From Galerina marginata (taxonomy: Eukaryota; Basidiomycota; Agaricomycetes; Agaricales; Galerinaceae): 64,000 nt of DNA. Under the pieces are notes generated by a model, which worked only from the letters and a program-made list of their open reading frames with translations, searched no databases and was not told where the DNA came from. A program made the position numbers and the translations under genes. Positions within the stretch are counted from its first letter, which is position 1. Each line of letters begins with the position of its first letter. Of the stretch, positions 46,240 through 58,353 are shown in pieces. The stretch covers positions 930,001-994,000 of the forward strand of contig JAECYW010000014.1 of assembly GCA_023014335.1 (NCBI GenBank), in the 5' to 3' direction.

Positions 46240-47882
46240 ATGGTATCCTCGACATCGTTCCCGTAAGTCGCCTAGTTATCTCCTGTTGGATGCTGGCTGA
46301 TAACAGTTCCGGCGTGCGTGCGGTATCTAGGCTGGTGTTTTGACTGGCGATAATGTTCGTAAATTATTCGACTATGCAAAAGAAAACAAGGTCTGAGGGT
46401 TTTTCACCAACTGGCGATGACTACTAACTCTTTTCTCTAGTTCGCTATTCCAGTAAGTCCAGACGCGCAGGAATCTAATCAGTAAATGACTGTTTCTAGG
46501 CCATCGTACGTCTTCACCCACCTCTTCCAAATATACCCACTGAGAAATCGTACCTAGAACGTAACGTCCACTTCCACCGCCAACGCCGTCCTCGAAGCCG
46601 CCCGGTGAGGAATTTTCCTCCTTTGCCGATCCCGTTATTTTTATCTTATCGCGATGGCAAGTGACATCAAATCTCCTATCATCATCCAAGTCTCTCAAGG
46701 CGGAAGCGCGTACTTCGCCGGCAAAGGACTGTCGAACGAAAACCAGCAGGCGTCTATCCTCAGAGCGATCAGCGCCGCTCACCATGTTCGGTTGATGACC
46801 AAGGCATATGGCGTGTACGTGTTTTTCTCTCTAATCTCTGCTTTGCTCTTCACGACCCACCAACGACGAACTTTTCCAGCCCCGTCGTCATGCACAGCGA
46901 CCATTGCGCCAAAAAGCTCCTCCCCTGGTTCAACGGCATGCTCGCAGCCGACGAGGCCTACTTCAAAGAACACCAAGAACCCCTCTTCTCCTCACACATG
47001 CTCGACCTCTCCGAAGAGCCCAAAGACGAAAACATCGCCATCTGCGCTAAATACTTCGCGCGCATGGCACCCCTCGGGATCTGGCTTGAGATGGAGATCG
47101 GCATCACCGGCGGCGAGGAGGACGGGGTGGACAACACGGGCGTGGATAATGCGAGCTTGTACACCCAGCCGGAGGATATCTATGATGTGTATAAAGCGTT
47201 GAGCGCGATTGGACCGAATTTTAGTATTGCGGCTGGGTTTGGGAATGTGCATGGGGTTTATAAACCTGGAAATGTGAAGCTCCAACCGGGCCTTCTTGGG
47301 AAGCATCAGGCGTATACCGCTGAGAAGTTGGGGAAGAAGGATGGTTTGCCTTTGTATGCGTCTTTTCTTTTCTTTTCTTTTCTTTTATTCGAGATTGGAA
47401 AGCAGGCTTACTCTTATTGTGGTTTTTAGGTACCTCGTCTTCCACGGTGGATCGGGCTCTACGAAGGAAGAAATCTCGACCGCCGTATCAAACGGCATGA
47501 TCAAGATGAACGTCGACACCGACACCCAGTTCGCCTATCTCGTCGGTATCCGTATATGTTTCCTATTCCTCTCTCTTGCCCACCTCTTACCGCCACCCCA
47601 CTCACTCACTGAATCCAGGACTTTGTCACAAAAAAGAAAGACTACCTCGCAACCCAAGTCGGCAACCCCGACGGCGCAGACAAGCCTAACAAGAAGGTAA
47701 GCAAAGCTATCCCCTCTCCTCTCCCATCCTATCCTATCTTATCCTATCCGCGAACACGTCGTTGAATTAAATTCTCCTCACAGTACTACGACCCCCGTGT
47801 ATGGGTGCGCGAGGGCGAGAAGACGCTTTCTGAGCGCGTCAAGGAGGCTTGTAAGGATCTTGGGAACACCAATCGTCTGTAA
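46240..47882 (+). pseudogene. fba1: Class II fructose-bisphosphate aldolase, copy 2 with damaged start and splice donor
   Basis: Exons at about 46,240-46,262, 46,331-46,390, 46,441-46,452 (12 nt), 46,500-46,505 (6 nt), 46,558-46,604, 46,662-46,814, 46,880-47,353, 47,430-47,553, 47,629-47,696 and 47,784-47,882. The body keeps DIKSPIIIQVSQGG, the zinc and substrate motifs (MHSDHCAKK, EIGITGGEEDG, GNVHGVYKPGN, LVFHGGSGS) and the NTNRL end. Two lesions: one G is missing after the ATG (atggtatcc against atgggtatcc), so exon 1 is 23 nt instead of 24, and the donor after VGIR is AT (47,554) where copy 1 has GT. Both would block a normal product. A functional aldolase presumably exists elsewhere in the genome. 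Confidence 0.88.
47361..47387 (+). repeat. (TCTTT)n microsatellite in an aldolase intron
   Basis: About five TCTTT units in the intron between exons 7 and 8 of aldolase copy 2. The other copy has only a short T run there. Confidence 0.9.
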
Positions 47883-48745
47883 GGCGGGAAGAGGAGCTCT
47901 GAATTGTAGAATAACATCGATCGAATCGGAAATGAAATATTAATGGACATTTTTTTGTAGTTCGTCGCTTTCTCTTCTCTTCTGTGTGATTAAGTGGATT
48001 AGAGTGTTTCGGAGTACTGTTACATTGACTGACACCCTTTGCCATTCCAAAGGCAAAAACTCGTGCCAGCTCACCCATGAACCTAGCTCAGAACATTGCA
48101 GATTGGTCGCAGAACGCCGCTCAGGTTCAGTCGTTACATTGGGTGAATATATGCGGTGTCGAGTACTCTATATAGGCGGGATGGGTTATCTCACACCCGT
48201 CGCATGCGAGATGAATGGGTATCGATCTTACATGCAGTTCGGATGGAACGGTGCTTGGTTCTTGAATTTTGCAGTAGTGGCTTTGCGTGCAGGCCGTGGG
48301 ACGGCCTTGGGGGGTTGGTGGTATTTGCCTCAATGCATCACTTATACACTCGTCGACAATGAGTTTATCTTTGCTATCTGAATCGCCCCAGGTCGCCGGT
48401 TGCCTTCCATGATCAAGTGAGATCTCCGTACCTGCCCTCTTTCCTGGCTTACGCTAGCTATGGTTGCTCGTTTATGTCCGTTGTTTTCCAAAAGATCAAT
48501 TTATGTTCAGAAACATGCATCAAAAGAAGAGGCACAAGCGCCTTTTTCTTTCTTCTGTCTCCGGTTACTAGTACTACTGGCACAAGCGCATCCCCTTCGA
48601 ATGGGGCAGACGAGCCGCAAAGGGCGGCTCGAGGCAACCACCAGGGGCAGGGTGAGATGGTGAGAAGAGGACTACACTGGCACTGAGAGAATCCGCGAAG
48701 CGACCGAAATAAAGTCGAAGCTGCGTCTATTGCGATCGTAGTTGA
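47883..48745. repeat. Aldolase 3' flank and segment S, copy 5
   Basis: The 3' part matches 29,293-29,440; segment S follows from 48,030 ('tgacaccctttgccattcc'). No gene was seen. Confidence 0.6.
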
Positions 48746-50703
48746 CTAGATTAGGTATAAATGAATGAAATTGACTATTAAGAGAGACAAAGAATGAAAC
48801 TTACCTCATAGACTGCGTATAGACAGCTTTTGCGAGAACTTTAAATATCAACGTCACCGATAGAATGGATGGCAGACAGGTGGGGTTGTGTGGCTCCGCT
48901 ACGTCAAGCGAGTGGTTCTAAGTAATGCCTTCACACAAAACGGGGAGTCAATAACCAGCTGATTGAACTCGGTAGCATCGGCCGCGAGGTCGATGAGTTA
49001 ACGACGGTTACCTATGATACACTGGTTCGTGGGAGCACAGCTGGGATTATTGGCGGTTCGAGGAAGACTGCTCGACTACGAATGAAAAAGCAGAAGGTGA
49101 CGGCGAGTTCGCTAAATGCAGCTCGTGAGTGCGAATATCGATGGACCTCGGCTAGGAACTCTGTCCGACGTAGGAAGGTAATGGCGGGAGTGGACTTATG
49201 CGATCGCCTAGCGCTTAATGCCACGTAACAGGTGTGAATTGAATAGATACGTGGGTTGCGAAGTCGACGCCGGTTCGAGAACACGTTGATATGGCGGAAA
49301 CCGAGATACCGAGCTTGCCCTTTGAGCGCACGGCTAGGAGCATGTGAGGTGAGTATCAAGGCTGCAACCAGAAATCTAAGCTCCGTTTTCTTTCTTTCTG
49401 GAGAGCGAAAGGGAGCTCGGAGGAATGCGGTCTATAGCACGAAGAAGGGAGGTTAGGATAACAAGCAGTATATGAAGGGCTAGAATACCTACGCAAGATC
49501 CAAACCGTCGTTTAAAAGCTTTCAACCACCTCTCTCCGTATATCCTCGGACGAGCGAAAGTCAGGCGATGGAAAGCTTTGTCTAAAGTAGACTCATCGAC
49601 GAATCCTGACGGGGAGGATAATGATGAAAGGTGTATCGACTCTCAAGACCCAATGAGAGGACGAGGCTCGCAATGGCTGGAGGGCTTCAGAGGCGTCAGT
49701 AATTCCGGGGCGAAATCAAAAGAACGGGGGAATGAGTAGCTACAGGAGCCTTAGGGTACGAGTTGGCCTGGTTTTATCAGGTTTGTCGTTGTTGTAACCT
49801 GCAAAAAGTTGTTAGAGGATGGTCAGAAAGCGTACAACACGAGGATTGCTTACCTTACTCGAGTAGTTTCACGAACCGTTTGCCAGAAAGAAAGCACGTA
49901 GCAATGAGCAATGGAAGGTAACTGCGTGTATGATAAGCACGGATAGAAAGATAAACCAACGGAAAACAAACCTGACGATAGAAGGTCGTACCCGGAACAC
50001 AACGTGCTTTGACGAGAGTTGTTTTCCATCATTGTCGAAGCATGACGCATACTGCTGCCGACCCCTCGTTTCCCTATCCTTGCATGTGGCTTGCTGGTGA
50101 ACAAAGTACAGTTTGGTAATATGCCGTTCCACCGACGGCGTGTGTTGAAGGTGCGAGACAGAGGTGAGAGGGATCAAGCAACAATTGAGACAATTCCGAA
50201 GGCTCTTCGCCCGCCTCATGATAAGCGGAATTCACCTCAATTGCTGACACGATGCGAATGGGTGAGGATCTGGTCTGCAGTAAGTTGTATGCATCACGAG
50301 AAACAATATGGGCTACTTACCAAGATCCCGTCATAATCAGCATAACAGGGCCCAAGCCTCTCGAGTTTGTCGGAACACAGTCGGGGTTAGATGTTCGGAT
50401 GTCGCCTGTAGCTCGTTAGCGACTTGTGTCGCAGAGGAGAGTGAGCGATAAGAGGAAACAAGTGCATTCCGACGGCCTGTTCACTCTGTTTTGAGATTAC
50501 TGACCAATGAGACGAAACGAACTGTTGTGCAGGTGTATGGAAGGAATGAAAGTGATGATCGCGGACTTGGGGGACGTCCCGATCTGTGGATCAGCGCCCA
50601 GGCTGGATTCGTGACTCAAGGCTGTGCTCGACGGCGTTCCCAGGCAATCCGATTTCCTTCCTTTTGCTTCTCTCCACCACAGTACAAGCATCCAACCTTC
50701 AAT
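48746..50703 (-). repeat. Cassette C, copy 6, upstream of NLR3
   Basis: Aligns with cassettes 2 and 4. The hydrophobic minus-strand piece lies at about 50,060-49,870 in a shifted frame. It ends in the common leader before the NLR3 ATG. Confidence 0.55.
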
Positions 50704-53218
50704 ATGAGCAACCAGACCTTTTTTGCAGGCGCGCGCAATGTTACCGTCAGCGGTGGCACTTTTACTGCCGCTCACACTGTAAGTCCTACTATTCATGAAA
50801 GCTTAACAAGGCCCGTTATCAACAAGTTACCTCCAGATCAACAACAACACCTTCGTCAATACTCGCGTCGATGACGGAAACCAGGCCGATGCGCTCCCAG
50901 TTCCTCAGAAACCCAACTCCAGCGCGCTTTTCACAGGACAAAGGAACCTGGTGAATAGGCTCAAAACCCACTTTGGACTTCGTGCCACTGGTGAACCGAT
51001 GAACCGGCGCTCTTTCTTGTTGTATGGAATGGGCGGCATTGGAAAGACCCAGATCTGCCTGAAGTTCACAGAAGAGATGGAGGATGTGTGCGTTTACACC
51101 TCATTTCATGATGAATAATGTCCTGAATCCTGACCAACCATCATTGATCATAGGTTCTCTCACATATTCTGGGTTGATGCGTCTTCCACTGATACTATCA
51201 CCCAGAGCTTGAAAGGAATTTCCAATCATCCAAGTGCTAGATTAGCTGACCTGGATAGCTCACCTCAGGCTGTCCTTCAGTGGATGGCCTATCTTCCTGA
51301 AGAATGGCTGATTGTATTTGACAATGCTGATGGTGCACCAGAAGTGGTTGAAAAATTTCTTCCACCTGGCCTCAAGGGTAATGTTCTGATTACCAGTCGG
51401 AACAAAGCTCTTGGTTGTCTTACACAGTTTGAGAATGCTCTGGAAATCCATGATATGGAAGAGCAGGATGCTATTTCTCTGCTTTTGAAAGCTAGTGGAG
51501 GTCTTGATCAATCTGATCAGCTTGTGAAAGAATGTGCAAGAAAGATTGTGACTGAGCTCTGTTGTCTACCTCTTGCTGTTGATCAAGCAGGTGCTGCTAT
51601 TGCATCTGGGCTTTGCAATATTGATGACTATCTCCATCTGTACTCCCAAAAGCGCCAGCAGCTATTATCTGATTCTTCATTTATGGGAGTATCAGAGTAC
51701 AATAGGACAGTGTATAGCACCTGGGAGCTATCCTTTAAAGAGATTGAATCAAGGGCTAGAAAGAACTCCAAGTTGAACTCTGTTCAAGTTCAAGCTGCAC
51801 AGAATGCAATTTTCATTCTTGAAATTTTTGCATTTTTGCATCATACAAACATTGACAGAAGCATATTTATAAATGCAGCAAAAGGCTTCAGAGATGATCA
51901 TGCAGGAAAAGGATCCTCTCACCTTTTTAAAAAAAATTTGAAGAAAATGAAAAATTTGGGTGCTAAATGGTTTCATCCCTCTTCATATCATTTGGACAAT
52001 GGAATTCAGAAAGTTGACAAAAAACTGAAGAGATTTCTTGTGGGTCAGGATGGTACCTGGAATGAATTTGATTTTCAAACTGGAATTCAACTCCTGCTGT
52101 CATTTTCCTTGATCAAAAAAAGTCTATCTGGTCATATATATTCAGTGCATCCATTAGTACATGCATGGAGTCAGGACAGGATATCAGTTCTTAATCAATC
52201 ACTAAGCTCTCAGAGAGCAAAGACTTTGCTGTTTTGGTCAGTTCCATTGGACTATGATAATTGGGATTATATATCCTGCCAAAGCCTTATTCCACATATT
52301 CAAGCCAATGACCAAAATAGTGCCCAGGCAGGCATTGACAAAGTGTACAATGATAGAGAGTACACAAGATTTGCAACAGTGCTATATAGAAATGGAAATT
52401 GGAAAGAAGCAGAGGAGCTAGACATTCAAGTGCTAGAAGTCAGAAAGAGAGTGCTAGGTCTAGAGCATCCAGATACACTTTCAAGCATGGGCTATCTGGC
52501 ATCAACATATAATGATCTAGGAAGGTGGAAAGAAGCAGAAGAGCTGGAGGTTCAAGTGCTGGAGGTTAGAAAAAGGACACTGGGTCTAGAGCATCCAGAT
52601 ACACTTTCAAGCATGAGCAATCTAGCAGTGTCATATAGTAATTTAGGAAAGCAGGAAGAAGCAGAAGAGCTAGATGTTCAAGTGCTGGAGATCAGAAAAA
52701 GGGTGCTAGGTCTAGAGCATCCACATACACTTTTAAGTATAAGCAATCTAGCAGCAACATACAGTGATCTAGGAAGATGGAAAGAAGCAGAACAGCTGGA
52801 GGTTCAAGTGCTAGAGATCACAAAGAGGGTGCTAGGCCTAGAGCATCCAGATACACTTTTAAGCATAGGCAATCTGGCAGTGACATACAGTGATCTAGGA
52901 AGATGGAAAGAAGCAGAAGAGCTTGAGGTTCAAGTACTGGAGGTCAGGAAGAGAGTGCTAGGTCTAGAGCATCCAGATACACTTTCAAGCATGGGCAACC
53001 TAGCAGCAACATACAGTGATCTAGGAAAGCAGGAAGAAGCAAAAGAGCTGAATATTCAAGTCCTGGAGATCAGAAAAAAGGTGCTAGGTCTAGAGCATCC
53101 ACATACACTTTTAAGCATGGGCAATCTATCAGTGACATACAAGAAACTGGAAATGTGGAAAGAAGCAGAAGAGTTAATGATTCAAGAGCTAGAAATCAGA
53201 CAGAGGATACCAGTTTAG
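50704..53218 (+). CDS. NLR3: NB-ARC/TPR NLR-like receptor, 6 TPR units
   Basis: Exons 50,704-50,778, 50,837-51,087 and 51,154-53,218 give 796 residues with no stop. Exon 2 has one extra Asn codon relative to NLR1 and NLR2 (INNNTFVN). All STAND NTPase motifs are intact: GMGGIGKT, LIVFDN, ITSRN and CLPLA. Six 42-residue TPR units start near residue 518, and the protein ends RQRIPV with TAG just before the common 3' flank, so this copy shows the ancestral end of the gene. It shares with NLR2 a Lys-rich stretch with NLGAKWFHPSSYH (about 51,945-51,990) that NLR1 lacks. Likely a cytosolic immunity or incompatibility sensor, by family architecture. It is the best candidate for a functional copy. Confidence 0.9.
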
Positions 53219-54081
53219 CACTTTTTTTGAGACATTTCTTATGTAGGAAATTTTGCTGACACCAATCTAGTCAATAGTAGTTAAATGCAAGAGATATAGA
53301 CAATCAGTGATATTTTTCCAAAATAAGTTGTAAATAAGAACACTGACATTTCAAAGTCTTTTTTGTCCAGTTTTCCAGCTTTAAGAGCCTTAATTGGAGA
53401 CCAAGACTGCATAGTCTACTTGGTTGCAAGCTAATGCTCTGCACAGCCAAACTCATCCCTCTACAGTGAACATTACTTAGGTACATGTTAGAAACCAAGG
53501 GAAAAAATTCTATACCATAATTGTCACATTGTGGTCCTACATTTCATGAAGAGGTCAACCCAGGCCTGTACAAGGCCAGTGAAGTTTATAATCTTCCAAG
53601 GACCAATAGTCTTGGTTTGGATGCTCTGAAGACCCAATGAGTTTGTCAATCTGCTCTGGAAAATCATGAGATGTTACATACAGAAGCAAACAGCCAAATT
53701 TCTCCTTAAAAACACCAGTCAGAGTTGTAAAACCCTTCTGTGAGTTGTTCAGTTTGTAGTTCTGGAGCAGAAATGTATGGCAGGGTACATGGTCCTGGAA
53801 TGAGTTCCAACACATGAGAGGCTGAAAAATTAGATTGTCAGCATGCTTTCACAAGACTTATTGTACCTGAAAGCTCACCACTACCAAAATCCATCACAAT
53901 TGCATGCACCCATTGTTTTCCATGCCTGTTGACAAGGGAGTCTGCAATATGCAAAAAATCTGCAGTCTTGACCAGGTACATGGGTGGTGAATTGCACTGC
54001 TGTTCAAACCACATGTTGGATCTTGGTATTCGAGGGTCTCAATCCAGGTGTGTGCGTTGAAGTTACGCAGTTTGGGAGAAC
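53219..54081. repeat. NLR 3'-flank repeat, unit 3
   Basis: Aligns with 15,093-15,908 and 39,595-40,440. The minus-strand reading at 53,815-53,555 keeps YVTSHDFPEQIDKL and SSEHPNQ before a small insertion breaks it. I see no other gene. Confidence 0.65.
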
Positions 54082-54940
54082 CTATGAAAAATTATCCATG
54101 TGCAGATCTGGGGAATTGAGAAGTTCAAAAATGCGAAGATCGGAGAGGACGAGCAATGCACCACCATGAACCATCCCATACTGGGCAAGGTAGTCTAATG
54201 CGAGTAGTGACTGGTGGCAAGGCCGTTCAACATCCGAACGAGGGTGAATGGTATGCTGAGGAGTAACTCGTCTGTGATCACCTGTGATCAGAGCATCGTG
54301 TGTTCCATTTGACCCGTGTTTTTGGAAGTGGTCGAGGAGCTGGGTGCCTGTCTGCGAGTGGGAAATCGTTCCAAGAATGACCTCCGGGAGTAGCGACGGC
54401 CAGCACAAGAGATGAGATACAGTGTGACATGCGGTATGCGGTACGCGAGCTCTGAAGATCGCAAGTCGGTTAAAGAACATTTGAAATATTCGAAAAAGAC
54501 TGACATTGAGCGCTTGAGCTATCATGCCGCCGAGACTGATGCCTACGACATTCAATTTGCGCTCCCCGGTCCAGCCCAGGTAGTCAAGTAGACAATTGAC
54601 CCGAGGTCCTACGAACAAGATAGCATCAGCATTTCCTTCCATAGTCTGTTGAGTTTGTTTGAAGAATGTTGAAAGAAAAACTCACATATACGGTCCCCTT
54701 GAATATCCTGAATTATGGTTTACCAACGCCCACAGCAATCGAACAAGAGTGCTGTACATTCTCCCTTTCCGCCTTCCCCTCCCTTCCCAAACCACCGTAC
54801 CTGCGGCCCTCACGAGAAAATGCTCGAATTCAAACCCATGGCAAACACGACTTTAATTACAACCTTTATCGTTTCTTCGTCGCCTTTAGCGGCACATGTT
54901 GTTCGTAGAACTTCTCTCCAGAGCCTCCGGTCCTGGGCGC
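54082..54940 (-). pseudogene. alpha/beta-hydrolase-like relic, unit 4 (best preserved)
   Basis: The clearest of the four copies. An N-terminal piece near 54,905-54,815 reads GDEETIKVV and VVFAMGLNSS. From 54,600 it reads LLDYLGWTGERKLNVVG and the nucleophile elbow GISLGGM (G-x-S-x-G), then an intron-like gap (GTCAGT to TTCAG, about 54,518-54,455). LVLAVATPGGHSW is out of frame with the exon before it because of indels. It lacks the 10-bp duplication of units 1 and 2. Fold assignment is reasonably firm; the substrate is unknown. The open reading at 54,642-54,082 mixes true and shifted frames. Confidence 0.65.
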
Positions 54941-55209
54941 GTAGGAAAGTTACCAGGCAGAGACCACGACGAAGGCAGGCCGTTTCGAGAAAGCAGTCGG
55001 TATGGGGGACATTGGCTATGTTGATAGCGCTGAGGTACTCGTCGACGGTGCCATGGTGGTTGAAGGCAAATGTCAGGTTGGAAATCAGCTGCGGAAGCCC
55101 CCGGCCCGGCATCATTGACTTGAAAGTTCGCAAATCGCAATTCGGCCTGACACCAACATTCACCTCGCTCTTCTGCAAGTCCCACCTCGCTCACATCCAT
55201 GCACCGCAA

Positions 55210-56300
55210 ATCGTCATGACAGCCCGCTTCAGATGCTACCTGGTCTACTCCGTGTCCGCGACGGGTTTGGAAGAGAAGGGGATCTTCATCATCCGTGCCT
55301 CTGGCTTTGTTGCCCTCTCGCGTCGCTCACTATCATCTACACCAGCGGGAGCGGCAAGAAACGCCTCGACGTCGAAGATAACCAAGCCATAGACATAGTC
55401 AACCACGAAGACGACGACCAAGTAATTTGTCCGCCCTGTCTCGAGATTTCATTCCAGCAGGTTCGTATTTTTCCGCTGCTTTTTTGTTTATCAAGTTGAT
55501 GAATTAGACTCGATTCAGGCTATGTAGTGACCAAGTTCGTGTGGAACGGATGGAATTGTCGGTATTTTTTTGAGGTATGTAATCCGAGCCTGACTCGAGA
55601 TGAATCAATTTGATCTCCTCTCCCCAGCCCGTTTGTTTTGCGCGTTCGTACAGTATATGAACGGCAATCCTCTGCGGCACAGGGACCCATACTTTCGCCC
55701 AGCACCTCACTCCTGCTACAACGACTGCGCCTCTTGTCCTCCCTGCCCGTTCCTCGCTAGCAAAAACTGTGCATGCTGCAAGGAATTCGTCCCTAATGTC
55801 CGTTATTCTCCGGAGACAGAAAAGGTGTCTTGTGGTACTGTCTGTTGAAAGTGAGTGTTTCCAAGTCAACTTTCATTGACGAACTCTTTAAGGCTTATGG
55901 CGTTCTAGACTTGCCAGCCGGTTCACTCTTAGGGCTCTTCACCCAGCATTTGGTTGTCATTTGTTGTCGCTTCGCCCAGGCCGTTCTCAATCCACTCGGA
56001 AGTGTTCCAATGACTGTCAGCCCGCGAAACGGTATACAAATATGCCACTTGCACCGGGGATTAATATGGAGAATTGGGATAAAGCGAGTGGGAGAGCGAC
56101 GGACGGTGATGATGTTGTGACGTTTGCGAAGGCGAGTGGAAAGTTTTGTCCGTCGTTGAGATGGATTTCGCAGAGTACGTCTTTGGTTCTGAATTCTAAT
56201 GAATGAACTAACTTATGATGCCAATTCCAGCTTAGTTCCGTCGGAGAAGAGAACCCACGCTCTTCCTTAAATTGCCACTTGATAGTCGAAAGTTTGTTCA
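55210..56300 (+). pseudogene. NF-X1/FAP1-like relic, unit 4, part before the KDZ element
   Basis: The zinc-finger block reads CASCPPCPFLASKNCACCKE, then VRYSPETEKVSCGTV, near 55,729-55,845. VVTFAKASGKF follows near 56,113-56,145, and the LVPSEK-type R3H part near 56,232. The reading is cut at 56,308 by the KDZ element; the remainder continues at 63,887. Frames are broken as in the other copies. Confidence 0.65.
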
Positions 56301-56308
56301 CGACGATG

Positions 56309-56332
56309 GGAGGTCTTTACTGTGCCCCACCC
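56309..56332 (+). repeat. KDZ element left terminal inverted repeat
   Basis: GGAGGTCTTTACTGTGCCCC followed by ACCC. The match to the right end is over the CTTTAC and TGCCCCACC cores, with a short mismatch at the very tip. Confidence 0.75.
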
Positions 56333-56545
56333 GGAATGGGCGGAATCCGGCGGAATCCGGCGCATTCCGGTGGATTCCGGAGGAATGATATTTGGGTGAG
56401 GGCCCAGCCAATATTAACATTCCGGGCAATCAATATTCCGCCGGAATGAGCCGGAATAATTTCAAAAAAAGCATTCCGGTGGAATGCATTCCGCTTCACG
56501 AGCCGGAATCGGGCCGGAACGGAATCCGGGGGCTGTATTCCACCG
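56333..56545. repeat. KDZ left subterminal array
   Basis: Many overlapping direct and inverted copies of a ggaatccggcggaat-like word. The same word fills 63,628-63,857 at the other end. This density at both ends suggests transposase binding sites. Confidence 0.8.
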
Positions 56546-56569
56546 GAATAACAGGAATATAAGTGTTAT

Positions 56570-56870
56570 TTTTGATTGTTTATTCAATATTTCAATGTAT
56601 AATGCATCTGCTGACGTAATTTTTGTTAGCGTTTGTTTGTACAGCTTGGGAACACCTTCCCTGTGATTTTCAGAATTTTCCCACGGTTCGTTCGCGCACA
56701 ATATGGAAATTTCAAGTCAATATAGGCACTTTCTGATTATTTATTTAATTTTCCAATAAATAATGCATCTATTGACGTAATTTTTGTTAGCGTTTGTTTG
56801 CACTGCATGGCGGTAGTTCCCTTATTTTTTTCATATTTTTCCCACGGCTTGTTCCCGCACAATATTGAAA
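56570..56870. repeat. Diverged direct repeat, two copies of about 150 bp
   Basis: Both copies contain 'gacgtaatttttgttagcg' followed by tttgtttg (at about 56,613 and 56,775) and the 'ttcccacgg' to 'cgcacaatat' block (about 56,680 and 56,840). They are AT-rich with no coding potential. Confidence 0.8.
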
Positions 56871-57079
56871 TTAATAGGTTTTGAGCCCGGAACACGGCGG
56901 GTGCGACCCGTTGCGGCTGTTTCCGAGGCATGCGAATTGATGCCGCGGCTATTTCGGGTCCGAGCCGAAAACGTGTCTCGGTTAATTCGGTACCGGCACC
57001 CTGGACCCTGCATGCTTGGCAGACACGTCATACGTGTGAATGCCCTTGCTTCCTTTCCTTCCTTTCCCCCCACCACGTT

Positions 57080-58340
57080 GCGCCTCTCCCCAACCCGTCC
57101 CCTTCCACAACGCACCCCGCCGTCTACCCGCCTACGCCCATCGACACCCCCACCACCCGCCCTCCTGTTCAGCGCGGGCCAGCGCGCTCCGGGGCTACCG
57201 CGCCGTTCACCACCAACCACGACGCCGGCACTGGCCGCCGTGCCACGTAGACCGCCCACGAACACGCCAGGTAAGTCGTCAGGCCCCGCGCTGTGCCCAG
57301 CTGACGCCCACCAACCCAGCCTCGACGCCCGCGAACCCCAGCCGTGCCACGTAGGCAGGCCAACCACCCCCGCCCCGCCGTCCATCACCCCCACCGTCTA
57401 TCGTGCCCCACCGCCCTCCCGCGATCCCCACGATCGCCCCCAACGTGCCACGTAGGCCGTTCGCCGACCACCCCGCGCCCTCGCCGACCTCCCGCGATCA
57501 CCGCGATCGCTCGCGAACGCCCCCAACGTGCCACGTAGGCCGTCCGCCGACCACCCCACTATCCACCGCTGCCCCATCGACCCCCGCGAACGCCCTCGAA
57601 CCCGCGAAACGCCCTCGAGCACCCACGAGCACCCGCACCACGCCCTCAAACGCCTGCGAACACCCGCGAACACCCCCGACCTGCCACGTAGGCGAACCGC
57701 GCCGCCCGCGTACACGCCAGGTAAGTCAACGGCCCCCGCGCTGTGCCCTGCTGACGCCCGCGAAACACAGGAGACCGCCCGTCACCCGGAACGCCTCCCC
57801 CCCGGAGCCCCTGCAACCCACCCCGCTCGCGAACGTCCCGCGAACTCACCGGTAAGCCCCCCACCCCACCTTACCACCTCCCACTGACGCCCACGAACCC
57901 CAGCCGTGCCAATAGCCACTACGCTGCGCCCTGCGATCCCCCGCGAACGCCACGTAGGCCGTCCGCCGACCACCCACTGTCCACCGCTGCCCCGGCGAAC
58001 GCCCTCGAACGCCCGCGAGCATCCGCGATCACCCCAAACCGTCACGTAGGCAATTCGGCGTGAGTCAACCTGCCACCGCGCCGTGCCCAGCTGACCCGCG
58101 AACCCCAGCTGACCCGCGAACCCCAGTCGATCACCCCCGCCGCCTTTCGTGCTCCACCGCCCTCCCGCGATCCCTCACAATCGCTCCCGAGTGCCTTGTA
58201 GGCCGTACGTCGACCACTCGCGCTGTCCACCGTGCCCCAACGACATCCGCGAACACCTGCGAACACCCTACAACCCCACGAACACACCTGTAAGCCCGCA
58301 CCCCACACCCTTATCACACCCTGCTGACACGCATATATTC
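57080..58340. repeat. GC-rich degenerate repeat with CCACGTAG core, upstream of KDZ gene 1
   Basis: The word gccacgtag (or a one-base variant) recurs at about 57,242, 57,347, 57,448, 57,531, 57,685, 57,950, 58,042 and 58,193, embedded in C-rich sequence. Long readings across it are low-complexity Pro/Arg and are not supported as genes. Its position directly before the gene at 58,354 suggests promoter or enhancer function within the element. Confidence 0.65.
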
Positions 58341-58353
58341 TAGCCACACCACA

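Noticed and set aside
57040..57860. Several long Pro/Arg/His-rich readings on both strands
   Set aside because: They are frames through the C-rich CCACGTAG repeat region, low in complexity, and overlap each other in all frames.
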